Shown one piece after another: positions 9,368 through 19,139 of a DNA stretch of 64,000 nt. The notes beneath the pieces were generated by a model. The model saw only the letters and a list, made by a program, of their open reading frames with translations. It searched no databases and was not told the origin of the DNA. The DNA comes from Microvirga sp. (lineage in GTDB: Bacteria > Pseudomonadota > Alphaproteobacteria > Rhizobiales > Beijerinckiaceae): the NCBI GenBank assembly GCA_022241475.1, contig JAKOMT010000002.1, positions 163,066 through 227,065 of the forward strand, read 5' to 3'. A program made the translations under genes and the position numbers. Positions within the stretch are counted from its first letter, which is position 1. Every line of letters starts with the position of its first letter.

Positions 9368-10186
9368 TTACGCGAAGATCAGCTCGACGACCACCACGAT
9401 GACGATGAAATAGACCAGCGTCTTGACGCCGAACGCCACCCGCTCGCCGAAGCTCGCATCGACCGAGCCCGCATCGCGCCGGTGCCCGAGATCCAGCATG
9501 AAGCGATTGAAGGGGGCGAAGGCGTTCTCGGGATAGGCGGCGGCGGGCTGGAACAGGGGCACGTCGCGATAGCGCAGAAGAGGCAGGAGCGCGATTCCGG
9601 CCGCGAAGCCGCCGATATGCGCCCACCACGCCACCGCCGCCCCGCCCCCGGCGAACAGCGCCATCGAGAGGTCGGTCGCGATGCTCAGGCCGACGAACAG
9701 GCTGGCGGGAACGAGGAGCGGAAACCGGAACGCGATCAGCACGAGGACGCGGGCGCGCGGATGCAGGAGCAGATAGGCGCCCATCACCCCCGCGATCGCG
9801 CCGCTCGCGCCGACGACGACGATCTCCGGATCGGACGCGAACGCGCCCTCCATCAGCGCGCCTGCGACGCCGCAGATGACGAAGAATGCGAGATAGCGCA
9901 GATGTCCCATCGAATCCTCGACGTTGTCGCCGAAGACCCAGAGCACGAGCATGTTTCCGAGTAGGTGAAATATGTCGCCGTGCAGGAAGATGTACGTGAC
10001 CAGCCGGAGCAGGCCGGGTTCGCCGCCCACGCCCTCGGCGACGAACTGTAGCCGGGCCGGGATGAACCCGTATTCCAGGTAAGGCGGATTGAGGACGAAG
10101 ACGACGATGCAAAGCGCGATCAGCGCATAGTTGACCACGGGGCGCCGCACATGGCGCACCGGATTGCCGTCAGCCAGTACGAGCAT
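9368..10186 (-). CDS. Rhomboid family intramembrane serine protease
   Basis: A 272-aa polytopic membrane protein of the rhomboid family, which cleaves transmembrane segments inside the membrane. The catalytic serine motif GASGAIAG and the catalytic histidine helix AHIGGFAAG are both present, as is the HLLGNMLVLWVFGDNVED loop typical of bacterial rhomboids. About six membrane segments form the core and an extra hydrophobic helix closes the C-terminus (VYFIVIVVVVELIFA). The ATG at 10186 is the chosen start. No substrate can be inferred from the neighbours. Confidence 0.92.
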   Translation of the reverse strand: MLVLADGNPVRHVRRPVVNYALIALCIVVFVLNPPYLEYGFIPARLQFVAEGVGGEPGLLRLVTYIFLHGDIFHLLGNMLVLWVFGDNVEDSMGHLRYLAFFVICGVAGALMEGAFASDPEIVVVGASGAIAGVMGAYLLLHPRARVLVLIAFRFPLLVPASLFVGLSIATDLSMALFAGGGAAVAWWAHIGGFAAGIALLPLLRYRDVPLFQPAAAYPENAFAPFNRFMLDLGHRRDAGSVDASFGERVAFGVKTLVYFIVIVVVVELIFA

Positions 10187-10255
10187 CGCCGCAACCTCTC
10201 CCCGCCCCGTCGGGCGCGATCCTAGTCGCGCGCGCCCTCGCCTGTCGAGCGACGC

Positions 10256-11740
10256 TCAGATCGTCCGGCGCGGGATGGTCCATGAGAGCGCCGCCCCGCA
10301 GGCGGAGAACAGGAAGATGACGAGGAAGACGCTTTCAAACCCGCGCGCCACGGCGGTGCGGATGCCCGCCACCGTGACCGGATCGATCCCGGCGAGCGCG
10401 TCTCCGCCGCCCTGCAAGACCGCCTGGATCGGCCCCGTCATCTCGACGCCCGTCGCGGCGACGGCCGCCACGAGCACAGCGCCGACGATCGCGGTGCCCA
10501 TCGCCGCGCCGACGGAGCGCGAAACCGCGATTGCGGCGGCGGCCGCGCCGAGGAGCTTCGCGCCGGCCTCCGACTGGACCGTGACTTGCACGACGCCCAT
10601 GACAGACCCGAGAAAGAAGGAGATCGCTCCCCCCATCGCGGCGAACTGCCGGGGCGTCATGGAGTCCGCGTAGAAATACAGGATGATCAGCAAGGCGCAG
10701 ACCGCCAGCAGGCCGAGCGATGGAAAGATGGCGGTGCGGCCGGTGCGGCTGACGAACTGCCCGACGATGAAGCCGCCCATACCGACGCCGACCGTCATCG
10801 GCAGCATCAGCAGCCCGATCTCGGACGCCGAGGCGCCGTGCACCGCGCGCAGATAGATCGGGGTGAACGAGAGGAGCGAGACATAGAGCGCGCCGTGCGC
10901 CATGGCGAGCGCGTCCGCCCGCCATACGGACGGGTTCTGGAGCAGGGTGATCGGCAGAAGCGGCTGGTCGGTCCGCTTCTCACGCCGATAGAGCAGCAGC
11001 GCCGAGACGACGGCGCCGAGGCCGAGGCCGAGGGTGATCGACCACCCGTCACCGACGCCCCCGCGCAGGGCCTCGACGAGGATGAGCAGGCTCCAGACGA
11101 AACAGGTGAAGAGAACGAGCCCCGGCCAGTCGAAGCGGAACGGCTCGGGATCGCGCCGCGTGGCCGGCAGACGCAGGACGAGGAGGATGGCGACGACGGC
11201 GAACGGCGCGTTGAAGAAAAAGATCGAGCGCCAGCCGAAATACTCGGTGAGATATCCGCCGATGACGGGGCCGACCGTGCTCGCGGCGACGCCGATGGAG
11301 GCGATGTAGCCTTGATACCGGGCCCGCTCGCGCGGCGGAACGGTCTGCCCGATCAGCGCCTGGGAAAGCGACATCAGACCGCCGCCTCCCAGGCCCTGAA
11401 GGACGCGAGCGACGATCAGCATCTCCATCGAGGTCGCGAACGCGCAGAGCAGGCTGCCCGTCATCGAGACGCCGATCGCGACGATCAACAGCCTCTGACG
11501 GCCGAAGGCGTCGCCCAGCCGGCCGTAGACCGGCGCCGCCGTCGCGGCGGCGACGAGATAGGCGACCACGATCCAGGCGATGCGGTCGACGCCCCCCAGT
11601 TCGGCCCCTATGGCCGGCAGGGCGGTGGCGACGATCGTCTGGTCGAGCATGCCCATGAACATCGGGATCATGATCGATGGAAACAGCGCGAGAAACGATA
11701 TCTCCCGCGGCTTCGGATGATCGTCTGGGGCGGCGGGCAC
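10256..11740 (-). CDS. MFS drug exporter of the DHA2 (EmrB/QacA) family
   Basis: A roughly 494-aa major facilitator protein with 14 predicted membrane helices, as in the DHA2 proton-driven drug exporters. The family signatures are clear: motif D1 in MLDQTIVATALPAIGAEL and motif A GRLGDAFGRQRLL. A later helix carries the antiporter-type motif C (GVAASTVGPVIGGYL). The GTG at 11740 gives an N-terminus that enters the first helix directly. The frame is open to a GTG at 11815, but the extra 25 residues look unlike family members. No adjacent membrane-fusion protein or regulator is seen, so substrate and inducer are unknown. Confidence 0.88.
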   Translation of the reverse strand: MPAAPDDHPKPREISFLALFPSIMIPMFMGMLDQTIVATALPAIGAELGGVDRIAWIVVAYLVAAATAAPVYGRLGDAFGRQRLLIVAIGVSMTGSLLCAFATSMEMLIVARVLQGLGGGGLMSLSQALIGQTVPPRERARYQGYIASIGVAASTVGPVIGGYLTEYFGWRSIFFFNAPFAVVAILLVLRLPATRRDPEPFRFDWPGLVLFTCFVWSLLILVEALRGGVGDGWSITLGLGLGAVVSALLLYRREKRTDQPLLPITLLQNPSVWRADALAMAHGALYVSLLSFTPIYLRAVHGASASEIGLLMLPMTVGVGMGGFIVGQFVSRTGRTAIFPSLGLLAVCALLIILYFYADSMTPRQFAAMGGAISFFLGSVMGVVQVTVQSEAGAKLLGAAAAAIAVSRSVGAAMGTAIVGAVLVAAVAATGVEMTGPIQAVLQGGGDALAGIDPVTVAGIRTAVARGFESVFLVIFLFSACGAALSWTIPRRTI

Positions 11741-11851
11741 GAGCGTTGTCTTCCGATTCTGGCGGAGCTTGGAGATTAGACCATTCGGCGGGGACGAGCA
11801 CGAACGTCGCCGCACTCAAGCCTGCGCCTTTCGACACGGGCGGTTGCAGGC

Positions 11852-13528
11852 TCAACCCGCGCGGGGAAGCGACGGTGGCGCGTCGCCGGCCATGAATTGA
11901 TCGCGACCGGCGCGCTTGGCTGCGTACAGCCGCCGATCCGCGGCCTGAAGCAGCGGATCGGGCGCCGCGCCGTCCTGCGGCGCGACGGCCAGCCCGGCCG
12001 AGAATGTGACGTAGAGAGGGCCCGCCCGCGTCCTGAAAGCCTCGCGCGCGAGCGACTCCCGCAAACCGGCGAGCCGGTCGAGGGCGCCGGCGGCGTCGAG
12101 ATCCGGCATGGCCAGAAGGAACTCCTCTCCGCCTATGCGGAACGCGAGCCCGTCGCGGTCCGCCGCCCCGGCGAGGCGCAGCGCGAACTCGCGCAGAACG
12201 TCGTCGCCGGCGAGATGGCCGTGGGCGTCGTTGAGCGCCTTGAAGCCGTCGAGATCGATCATCGCGAGCGCCAGCCGGCGCACGCCGCCGTCGCGAACGC
12301 GAACAGCTTCCCGCAGGGCGTCGGAGAGGAAATCGTCGAGATGGCGGCGGTTATGAAGGTCGGTCAGCGGATCTCGCGCGGCCTGACGCTGGAGACGTCT
12401 GTGCAGATCCGTGATCGTCGAAAGCCGCTCCTCGCTCAACGTCAGCGCACGCCGCAGATACTCTGCGACCTGCTCCTGGGACGTGACGTCACGCAGATAG
12501 AGCATCCATCCGAGCGGGGTGGAGCCCCTGCCGCGCCCGATCTCGACGACCCGGAGATCGAAGTTGCGGAGCGGATCTCCGAGGCTCACGGGATGTTCCC
12601 CCGCCTCCCTGCAAGTCCGCCCCAGCAGCGCCGCGAGCGCCGGACCGGCCACCGGCAGAGTTTCGAGAGGCGCCCCCACCGGCTCGTCGGCGACGCCGGC
12701 CAGCGCGAGCGCGGCGGGATTGGCCGAGACGATGCGGCCCGCCTCGTCGATGACGACGACCGGATCCGGCAGCATCGCCAACAGACGACGGTGGGCGATC
12801 GGGACCAGATCGAAGAGTCCCGCTCCGACGATCACCCACGCGAAGGTCGCGAGGGTCACGGCGAAGCTGAATGGCGTCGGATCGTAGCCGAAGAGGGTCA
12901 CGCCTCCGACGATGTATGAGAGATTCGCGACGATCGGCACGCTGGTGATGATCAGGAACGCGCCGAATTGCCGCCGGTGCGCGCCTCTGGCCGTGAAGGC
13001 CGCCCGCGCGACGATCCAGAGGCTGAAGGCGAGAAATACGTAAAGATAGGCGGCGAAGGCGAAGAAAAGCGGGCCGTGATCGAAGACCACCGCGGCGCCG
13101 GGCGCGTCCGAAAGCGTCCCTGTCGCCGGCCCGTAAAACAATCCGTGCGTCGGATTGGTCAGCGCGGCCGCGACCGCGAGAACCGGCGCGATGAACGCGA
13201 GGAGGACGCGCCTGCCGCGCAGGCGCTCGTCGCTCGAGGTGACGTAGCGCGAGAGAAAACCCGCCCAGAAGATCGGCAGGAGAATGATGCCTCCCCATGC
13301 GAGGCTCGCGGCGAAGGTCTTGCAGGCGCTATCGACCACCGCGATCTCGAACCCGGCCGCGGCGAGCCACCAGACCATCGCGATATTCGCCCCGACGAAC
13401 CAGTCGCGCCCCGGAAACAATCTCTGACGCAAGGTCCAGAAGGTGAGCACCGCCGACCCGAAGCTGACGCCGAGTGCGAGCGCGGCCAGCAGACCGATCG
13501 ACCAATCAGATGCTGCGCAAACGTCCAC
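11852..13528 (-). CDS. Diguanylate cyclase with 7TM sensor, PAS and GGDEF domains
   Basis: A 558-aa signalling protein. Residues 1-235 form seven membrane helices of the histidine-kinase 7TM sensory type. A PAS domain (LLAMLPDPVVVIDEAGRIVS) covers about 245-345 and a GGDEF domain about 395-550. The catalytic motif is GGEEF (FRIGGEEFLLAMP), with the metal and substrate site MIDLDGFKALNDAHGH intact, so synthesis of c-di-GMP from two GTP is expected. The residues before GGEEF do not form the usual RxxD product-inhibition site. The GTG at 13528 has a purine-rich stretch before it, and a hairpin lies just upstream. Confidence 0.9.
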   Translation of the reverse strand: MDVCAASDWSIGLLAALALGVSFGSAVLTFWTLRQRLFPGRDWFVGANIAMVWWLAAAGFEIAVVDSACKTFAASLAWGGIILLPIFWAGFLSRYVTSSDERLRGRRVLLAFIAPVLAVAAALTNPTHGLFYGPATGTLSDAPGAAVVFDHGPLFFAFAAYLYVFLAFSLWIVARAAFTARGAHRRQFGAFLIITSVPIVANLSYIVGGVTLFGYDPTPFSFAVTLATFAWVIVGAGLFDLVPIAHRRLLAMLPDPVVVIDEAGRIVSANPAALALAGVADEPVGAPLETLPVAGPALAALLGRTCREAGEHPVSLGDPLRNFDLRVVEIGRGRGSTPLGWMLYLRDVTSQEQVAEYLRRALTLSEERLSTITDLHRRLQRQAARDPLTDLHNRRHLDDFLSDALREAVRVRDGGVRRLALAMIDLDGFKALNDAHGHLAGDDVLREFALRLAGAADRDGLAFRIGGEEFLLAMPDLDAAGALDRLAGLRESLAREAFRTRAGPLYVTFSAGLAVAPQDGAAPDPLLQAADRRLYAAKRAGRDQFMAGDAPPSLPRAG

Positions 13529-13571
13529 GATATTCTTTCTTGATCGCTGAGCCCTCCGCGATCAGATATCG
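13526..13571 (-). promoter_or_regulatory. Two-part inverted repeat at the diguanylate cyclase start
   Basis: TGATCGC (13541-13547) pairs with GCGATCA (13558-13564). Outer arms CGATAT (13528-13533) and ATATCG (13566-13571) extend the pairing across a bulge. The outer left arm touches the GTG start, so in the transcript the fold could hide the ribosome binding site. It could equally be a DNA operator. Function is inferred only from position. Confidence 0.35.
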
Positions 13572-13742
13572 GCCAAAAGTATTGATGAAATATTCTACAA
13601 ATAGTTCGAAGGAGGACTTATCTCCCGTGACCGCGCGCCGCAGCGGGATAACGAATTTTCCCAGGCGCGCTCTTGTGCGACGCGGCGAGAGGATGTAAGA
13701 GCGCCGTTTACGATCCACCCCCCTGTCCAGAGGAGCTCGCCC

Positions 13743-14129
13743 ATGGCTCGCGTCACCGTCGAAGATTGCATCGACAAGGTCGACAACCGTTTCGAGCTCA
13801 TCCTGCTGGCCGGCCACCGCGCCCGCATGATCTCGTCGGGCGCTCCGCTGACGATCGATCGCGACCGCGACAAGAACCCCGTGGTCGCCCTGCGCGAGAT
13901 CGCCGACGAGACGATCGCCCCCGAGGACCTGCGCGAGCAGCTGATCCACTCGATGCAGCGCTATGTCGAGGTCGACGAGCCCGAGGCCGAGACGGTCCCG
14001 ATGATCGGCGGTCCCGCCACGAGCGGCGACGATTCCGAGGTTCAGTTCGATCGCATGAGCGAGGACGACCTGCTGCGCGGCCTCGAAGGCCTGCAGCCGC
14101 CGGCCAACCGCGAGGACGACGAAGGCTGA
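13743..14129 (+). CDS. rpoZ: RNA polymerase omega subunit
   Basis: A 128-aa omega subunit, which helps assemble and stabilise RNA polymerase and takes part in ppGpp binding in some bacteria. The N-terminal block [20 protein letters not shown] and the [20 protein letters not shown] segment are standard for alphaproteobacterial RpoZ, as is the acidic C-terminal tail. AGAGGAGC precedes the ATG. It ends at a clear intrinsic terminator, so rel downstream probably has its own promoter. The rpoZ-rel neighbourhood is usual in this class. Confidence 0.97.
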   Translation: MARVTVEDCIDKVDNRFELILLAGHRARMISSGAPLTIDRDRDKNPVVALREIADETIAPEDLREQLIHSMQRYVEVDEPEAETVPMIGGPATSGDDSEVQFDRMSEDDLLRGLEGLQPPANREDDEG

Positions 14130-14164
14130 TCGTCCGTCCGACGGGTAGAGACGGCATCGAAAAG

Positions 14165-14187
14165 CCCGGCATCGCGCCGGGTTTTTT
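14165..14187 (+). terminator. Intrinsic terminator of rpoZ
   Basis: Stem CCCGGC (14165-14170) with GCCGGG (14176-14181), a 5-nt loop and a run of six T. It lies 36 bp after the rpoZ stop. Confidence 0.85.
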
Positions 14188-14298
14188 CGTCCGCGGCCAA
14201 CGAACGTGAGGCGGGGCGCGGATAATTCAGGAAATCGATATCATCATCGGATATCGAAGCGTTGGGGACGGTAGGGCGTCCCGCGGAGTCTGCGGCGC

Positions 14299-16473
14299 AT
14301 GATGCGGCAATACCAGTTGGTCGAACGGGTCAAGCGCTACAACCCGAACACCGACGAGGCGCTCCTCAACAAAGCCTACATCTACGCCATGCGGGCGCAC
14401 GGCTCGCAGCGACGCGCCTCCGGCGATCCCTTCTTCGCCCATCCCCTCGAAGTCGCGGCGATTCTGACGGACTTGCGCCTCGACGACGCGACGATCGTCG
14501 CCGCCGTGCTGCACGACACGATCGAGGACACCGAGGCGACGCTCGAGGAGATCAACCATCTCTTCAACCCCGAGATCGGGGCGCTCGTCGACGGCCTGAC
14601 CAAGATCAAGCGCCTCGACCTCGTCTCCAAGCGGGCGGCGCAGGGCGAGAACTTCCGCAAGCTTCTGCTCGCCATCTCGGCGGACGTCCGCGTCCTGCTC
14701 GTGAAGCTCGCCGACCGGCTGCACAACATGCGCACGCTGGAGTTCATGCCGATCGAGAAGCGTCCGCGCATCGCCGAGGAGACGCTCGAGATCTACGCGC
14801 CCCTCGCCGGCCGCATGGGCATGCAGGAAATGCGCGAGGAGCTGGAGGAGCTGTCGTTCCGGCACCTGCGCCCCGAAGCGTTCGAGACGATCACGCATCG
14901 GCTGACCGAACTGTCGGAGAAGAGCGAGAGGCTCGTCGAGGAGATCGAGCGCATCCTCACCTCTCTGCTGTCGGCCAAGGGTCTCGCGGCGGAGGTGAAG
15001 GGTCGGCGCAAGCGCCCCTACTCCATCTGGAAGAAGATGGAGCGCAAGTCCGTCGCCTTCGAGCAGTTGTCGGACATCTTCGGCTTTCGGGTCATCGTCG
15101 ACGATCTCGACGCCTGTTACCGCGCGCTCGGCGTCGTCCACATGACCTGGCCGATGGTTCCCGGCCGCTACAAGGACTACATTTCGACGCCCAAGCAGAA
15201 CGATTACCGCTCGATCCACACGACCGTCGTCGGGCCGGGCAAGCAGCGGGTCGAACTGCAGATCCGCACCCGCGCCATGGACGAGATCGCCGAATACGGC
15301 ATCGCCGCGCACGCCCTCTACAAGGAGGGCGCGGACATCGCGCGCTTCGTCTCCGAGAGCCGCGCGTATCAATGGCTGCGTCGAACGATCGACCTGCTGG
15401 CCGAGGGCGACAATCCTGAGGAGTTTCTCGAGCACACCAAGCTCGAGCTTTTCCACGACCAGGTCTTCTGCTTCACGCCCAAGGGCCGCCTGATCGCCCT
15501 GCCGCGTGGGGCGACGCCGATCGACTTCGCCTACGCCGTCCATACCGACGTCGGCAACACGGCGGTCGGCTGCAAGATCAACGGGCGCATGTCGCCGCTG
15601 CTCACGGAGCTCGCCAACGGCGACGAGGTCGAGATCGTGCGCGCCGCGAACCAGACGCCGCCGGCGGCCTGGGAATCGCTCGTCGCCACGGGCAAGGCGC
15701 GCGCGGCGATCCGGCGCGCGACCCGAACGGCGGTTCGCCGGCAATATGCGGGCCTCGGCGGTCAGATTCTCTCGCGCGCCTTCGAGCGCGCCGGAAAAGC
15801 CTATTCCGAGGAGAAGATCGCCGCCGCCCTGCCCCGCCTCGCCCGTCACTCGACGGAGGACGTGATGGCTGCGGTCGGGCGCGGCGAGATCTATTCCGGC
15901 GACGTGGTGCGCGCGGTCTACCCCGATTACAGCGACGACCGGCGCCCCTCGACGTCTGCGCGCGGCGCCGGCGACGAGGCGGCGGTCAAGATCCAGCCGC
16001 TCTTCGGGTCCGGCGACGAAAGCGCCATCCCGATTCGCGGCCAGGGCCACGACCTGCCGATCCGCTTCGCGCCGGAGGGCGGCGCGGTGCCCGGCGACCG
16101 CATCGTCGGCATCATCAATCCCGGCGAGGGCATCACGATCTACCCGATCCAGTCGACCGCGCTCGCCGCCTTCGACAACGAGCCGGAGCGTTGGGTGGAC
16201 GTGCGCTGGGACAGCGAGGCGGTGGGCTCGCAGCGATTCCCCGCCCGGCTTCGCCTGCAATCGATCAACGAGCCGGGCACGCTGGCGCAGATCGCGCAGG
16301 TGATCGCCGATCACGACGCCAACATCGACAATATCGGAATGCGCCGCACGACGCCGGACTTCACCGACATGACCGTCGACCTCGCCGTCTGGGATCTCAA
16401 GAACCTCAACGGCGTCATCGCCGAGCTTCGCGGCAAGCGGGTGATCGCCAAGGTGGAGCGGGTGACGGGTTGA
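14299..16473 (+). CDS. rel: Bifunctional (p)ppGpp synthetase/hydrolase (Rel/SpoT, RSH)
   Basis: A 724-aa long RSH protein, the usual single stringent-response enzyme of alphaproteobacteria. Domains in order are an HD hydrolase domain with HDTIEDT and the HN pair in LADRLHNMRTLEFM, a synthetase domain with GRRKRPYSIWKKM and YRSIHTTVVGP, a TGS domain (CFTPKGRLIALPRGATPIDF), a helical region, and a C-terminal ACT domain (RLRLQSINEPGTLAQIAQVI). Both catalytic halves look intact, so synthesis and breakdown of (p)ppGpp are expected. Two ATG codons occur in tandem at 14299. The neighbours are rpoZ before it and prfB after it. Confidence 0.95.
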   Translation: MMRQYQLVERVKRYNPNTDEALLNKAYIYAMRAHGSQRRASGDPFFAHPLEVAAILTDLRLDDATIVAAVLHDTIEDTEATLEEINHLFNPEIGALVDGLTKIKRLDLVSKRAAQGENFRKLLLAISADVRVLLVKLADRLHNMRTLEFMPIEKRPRIAEETLEIYAPLAGRMGMQEMREELEELSFRHLRPEAFETITHRLTELSEKSERLVEEIERILTSLLSAKGLAAEVKGRRKRPYSIWKKMERKSVAFEQLSDIFGFRVIVDDLDACYRALGVVHMTWPMVPGRYKDYISTPKQNDYRSIHTTVVGPGKQRVELQIRTRAMDEIAEYGIAAHALYKEGADIARFVSESRAYQWLRRTIDLLAEGDNPEEFLEHTKLELFHDQVFCFTPKGRLIALPRGATPIDFAYAVHTDVGNTAVGCKINGRMSPLLTELANGDEVEIVRAANQTPPAAWESLVATGKARAAIRRATRTAVRRQYAGLGGQILSRAFERAGKAYSEEKIAAALPRLARHSTEDVMAAVGRGEIYSGDVVRAVYPDYSDDRRPSTSARGAGDEAAVKIQPLFGSGDESAIPIRGQGHDLPIRFAPEGGAVPGDRIVGIINPGEGITIYPIQSTALAAFDNEPERWVDVRWDSEAVGSQRFPARLRLQSINEPGTLAQIAQVIADHDANIDNIGMRRTTPDFTDMTVDLAVWDLKNLNGVIAELRGKRVIAKVERVTG

Positions 16474-16555
16474 CGCGCCGGGACACGCCGCCTTTGACAT
16501 CGCCCCCGCGCTGCTGGTATCGCGATGCCCGAACCCACCCGGAACACAGAGCGCC

Positions 16556-17687
16556 ATGCGAGCCGAAATCGAATCGCTGATCGAGACCGCCAAGCAGTCC
16601 ATAGGGCTGCTGAGGAGGCATCTTTGACTGGGATCGCGCCCAACGCCGCCTCGCGGAACTGAACGCCCTTTCCGAGAATCCCGACTTCTGGAACGACGCC
16701 GAGGCCGCGCAGAAACTCATGCGCGAGCGCACGTCGCTGGAAACGCAGATCACCGTCATCCAGCGCCTCGAGCAAGAGCTGGAGGACGCGCTGACGCTGA
16801 TCGAACTCGGCGAGATGGAGGATGACGACGCCTCGATCACCGAAGGCGAGGAGATCATCCGCCGCATCGAGAAGGACGCGGAGCGCGCCCAGGTCGAGGC
16901 GATGCTCTCCGGCGAGGCGGATGCCAACGACGCCTATATCGAGGTGCATTCCGGCGCCGGCGGCACCGAGAGCCAGGACTGGGCGCGGATGCTCATGCGC
17001 ATGTACATGCGCTGGGCGGAAGGTCGCGGCTTCAAGGTCGAGCTGATGGAAATCTCGGACGGCGAAGAGGCCGGCATCAAGAGCGCGACGCTCCACGTGA
17101 AGGGCCACAACGCCTACGGCTGGTCGAAGACCGAGTCGGGCGTGCATCGCCTGGTGCGCATCTCGCCCTTCGATTCGAACGCGCGCCGGCACACGAGCTT
17201 CGCGTCTGTCTGGATTTATCCCGTCATCGACGACAAGATCGAGATCGAGGTCAACGAGTCTGACTGCCGGATCGACACCTACCGCGCGTCCGGTTCGGGC
17301 GGACAGCACATCAACACCACCGATTCCGCGGTGCGCATCACCCACATCCCGACGGGAATCGTCGCCGCCTGCCAGCAGGAGCGCTCACAGCACAAGAACC
17401 GCGCCAAGGCGTGGGACATGCTGCGCGCGCGCCTCTACGAGCGCGAGCTGAAGATCCGGGAAGAGAAGGCCAATGCGGAAGCGGCTTCGAAATCCGACAT
17501 CGGCTGGGGCCACCAGATCCGCTCCTACGTGCTGCAACCCTATCAGCTCGTGAAGGACCTGCGCACGGGCGTCCAGTCGACGAGCCCCTCCGACGTGCTG
17601 GACGGCGATCTCGACGCCTTCATGGAAGCTTCGCTGGCGCAGCGCATCTCCGGCAAGCCGGGCGACGCGGTCGCCGATATCGACTGA
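16556..17687 (+). CDS. prfB: Peptide chain release factor 2, with programmed +1 frameshift
   Basis: RF2 recognises UGA and UAA and triggers peptide release. The first 23 codons from ATG 16556 ([19 protein letters not shown]) end at CTT TGA at 16622-16627. Skipping the T at 16625 moves into the frame that starts GAC TGG GAT and runs to 17687, giving a 376-aa protein of normal RF2 length. The stop-reading tripeptide SPF (RISPFDSN) and the catalytic GGQ ([14 protein letters not shown]) are present. The coding sequence is 16556-16624 joined to 16626-17687. Gene callers often miss the first segment and start at an internal ATG at 16719. It is convergent with the M23 peptidase gene, 10 bp away. Confidence 0.96.
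16613..16628 (+). promoter_or_regulatory. Autoregulatory frameshift site of prfB
   Basis: AGGAGG (16613-16618), 3 nt, then CTT TGA C (16622-16628). This is the established RF2 recoding signal: a Shine-Dalgarno-like stimulator at fixed spacing, a slippery CUU codon and a UGA stop in poor context. Low RF2 lets the ribosome slip +1 and make more RF2. Confidence 0.95.
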
Positions 17688-17697
17688 TCGACGGCCG

Positions 17698-19041
17698 TCA
17701 ATCGCGGGCGGAGGACGCGCGCTCCGCAAGGAGGCGCCCCGCCCGCAAGAAGCGCATCGGATCGACCGCGGTGTCGTCCACGCGCACTTCGTAATGCAGA
17801 TGCGGGCCGGTCGAGCGGCCCGTCGATCCGGCGGCCCCGATCACGTCCCCGGCGGTCACGTATTGGCCCGCTTCGGTCCGGATCGCGGAGAGATGCGCGT
17901 AGCGCGTCGCCACTCCGCTGCCGTGGTCGATCTCGACCAGATTGCCGTAGCCCCCGTAATATTCCGCCACGACGACGCGCCCAGCGCCGGCGGCGCGGAT
18001 CATCGTGCCCGTCGGCGTCCGAAAGTCGACGCCCCCGTGAAGCGCGGGACGGCGGGTGAAGGGGTCGCGGCGAACGCCGAAGACGCTCGTCAGTTCGTAG
18101 TCGCGCTCCACCGGGCGCGCGAAGGGCAGCGCCTCCGCGGCGCGGCGCAGGCGCTCGCGCTCGACGAGTGTCTCCTGAAGCATGCCGACCATCGCTCCGA
18201 ACGGCCCTTCCGAAGCGTCGACGACGACGGGGATGTAAGGCCCGCCGATACCCGGCGCTCCCTCCGGCGCGTCTAGATCGTCAGGATCGAGACCGGTCTG
18301 GACGATCACGTCGCGCAGCCGCTCCGTCTCGTCGGCAAGTTCCGTGTTGAGCCGGTCGAGGCGTACGAACTGGTCGGCCTCGACTTGCGCCAGCGAGGTT
18401 TCGACGGCCCCGAGGCGCGCGACGATCGACGAGCGACGGGCGGGCGCGGCTTCGCTTGCGCGGAGGCGGAAGTCGAACGGTCCGTCCGAGGGGCCCGCCG
18501 AGGGCGCGACGGGCGGCTCTGGAATCGGGGCGGGTTTGGCGCCTCTTGCGGCTCCGAACCCGGCTCCGGCCGCCTTCGGAGACGCGATCGATCCCACGGT
18601 CTCGGGCTGGTCGCGCCGGGCGCTCGCCTGCGGCGCGCGTCCAAGCCCGGCGTCGATCCCCGACAGCATCGCCTGACGAGTCTCGAGCTCGACCTGACGG
18701 CCCACGAGTTGCGCGACGCGGTCCTCGAGGCTGTCCTGTTCGAGCAGCTTCTGGCTCGTGACGCGATCGAGGCGCGCGCGCAGGGTCGCGACGTTCTCCT
18801 CGTAATGCGCCTTGAGCCGGGCCTCCCGGCGCAGCAGCTCGGCGGTGAGATCGTCTCCGGACAGGATGTACCAGGTGGTCGCGGCGGCCCAGACCGCACA
18901 GAGGAAGAGCGCCGCGCCAGCGAGCGCGAGGGTCAGCGGCCTGATCGTCAGACGGCGGCCCCGGGTGGGCTCGTCCATCGCGCCCCTTGCGGAGGCGGAT
19001 AGGCCCAAGCGCGATCGCCCGGTTCTCTGATACTCATCCAT
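17698..19041 (-). CDS. M23 family murein metallopeptidase with N-terminal membrane anchor
   Basis: About 447 aa. A basic N-terminus leads into one membrane helix (LTLALAGAALFLCAVWAAATTWYI, no more than 24 residues), then a coiled coil (about residues 65-115), a low-complexity Ala/Pro linker, a second helical stretch and a C-terminal M23 (LytM) domain. The domain has HGGVDFRTPTG and GPHLHYEVRV, holding the His/Asp and HxH zinc ligands, so it may be an active endopeptidase acting on periplasmic peptidoglycan. A coiled coil plus M23 is also the design of EnvC-like amidase activators. The ATG at 19041 is preferred over a GTG at 19065; both are weakly supported. Confidence 0.88.
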   Translation of the reverse strand: MDEYQRTGRSRLGLSASARGAMDEPTRGRRLTIRPLTLALAGAALFLCAVWAAATTWYILSGDDLTAELLRREARLKAHYEENVATLRARLDRVTSQKLLEQDSLEDRVAQLVGRQVELETRQAMLSGIDAGLGRAPQASARRDQPETVGSIASPKAAGAGFGAARGAKPAPIPEPPVAPSAGPSDGPFDFRLRASEAAPARRSSIVARLGAVETSLAQVEADQFVRLDRLNTELADETERLRDVIVQTGLDPDDLDAPEGAPGIGGPYIPVVVDASEGPFGAMVGMLQETLVERERLRRAAEALPFARPVERDYELTSVFGVRRDPFTRRPALHGGVDFRTPTGTMIRAAGAGRVVVAEYYGGYGNLVEIDHGSGVATRYAHLSAIRTEAGQYVTAGDVIGAAGSTGRSTGPHLHYEVRVDDTAVDPMRFLRAGRLLAERASSARD

Positions 19042-19139
19042 CGACTGCGTTCCGGTGACCGACACGCGCCGATTTAGGACCCGTTAGGGTTAAGATTACG
19101 CAAACACGCGCGGATCAGGATCCGCGCGCCGGCCGTCGC

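Noticed and set aside
14227..16602. A 791-aa open frame on the minus strand
   Set aside because: It lies wholly opposite rel, whose protein is clearly conserved. Its sequence is the Arg/His/Leu/Val-rich composition of antisense reading of G+C-rich coding DNA.
16719..17687. RF2 starting at the internal ATG 16719
   Set aside because: The conserved RF2 N-terminus and the recoding site upstream show the real start is 16556.
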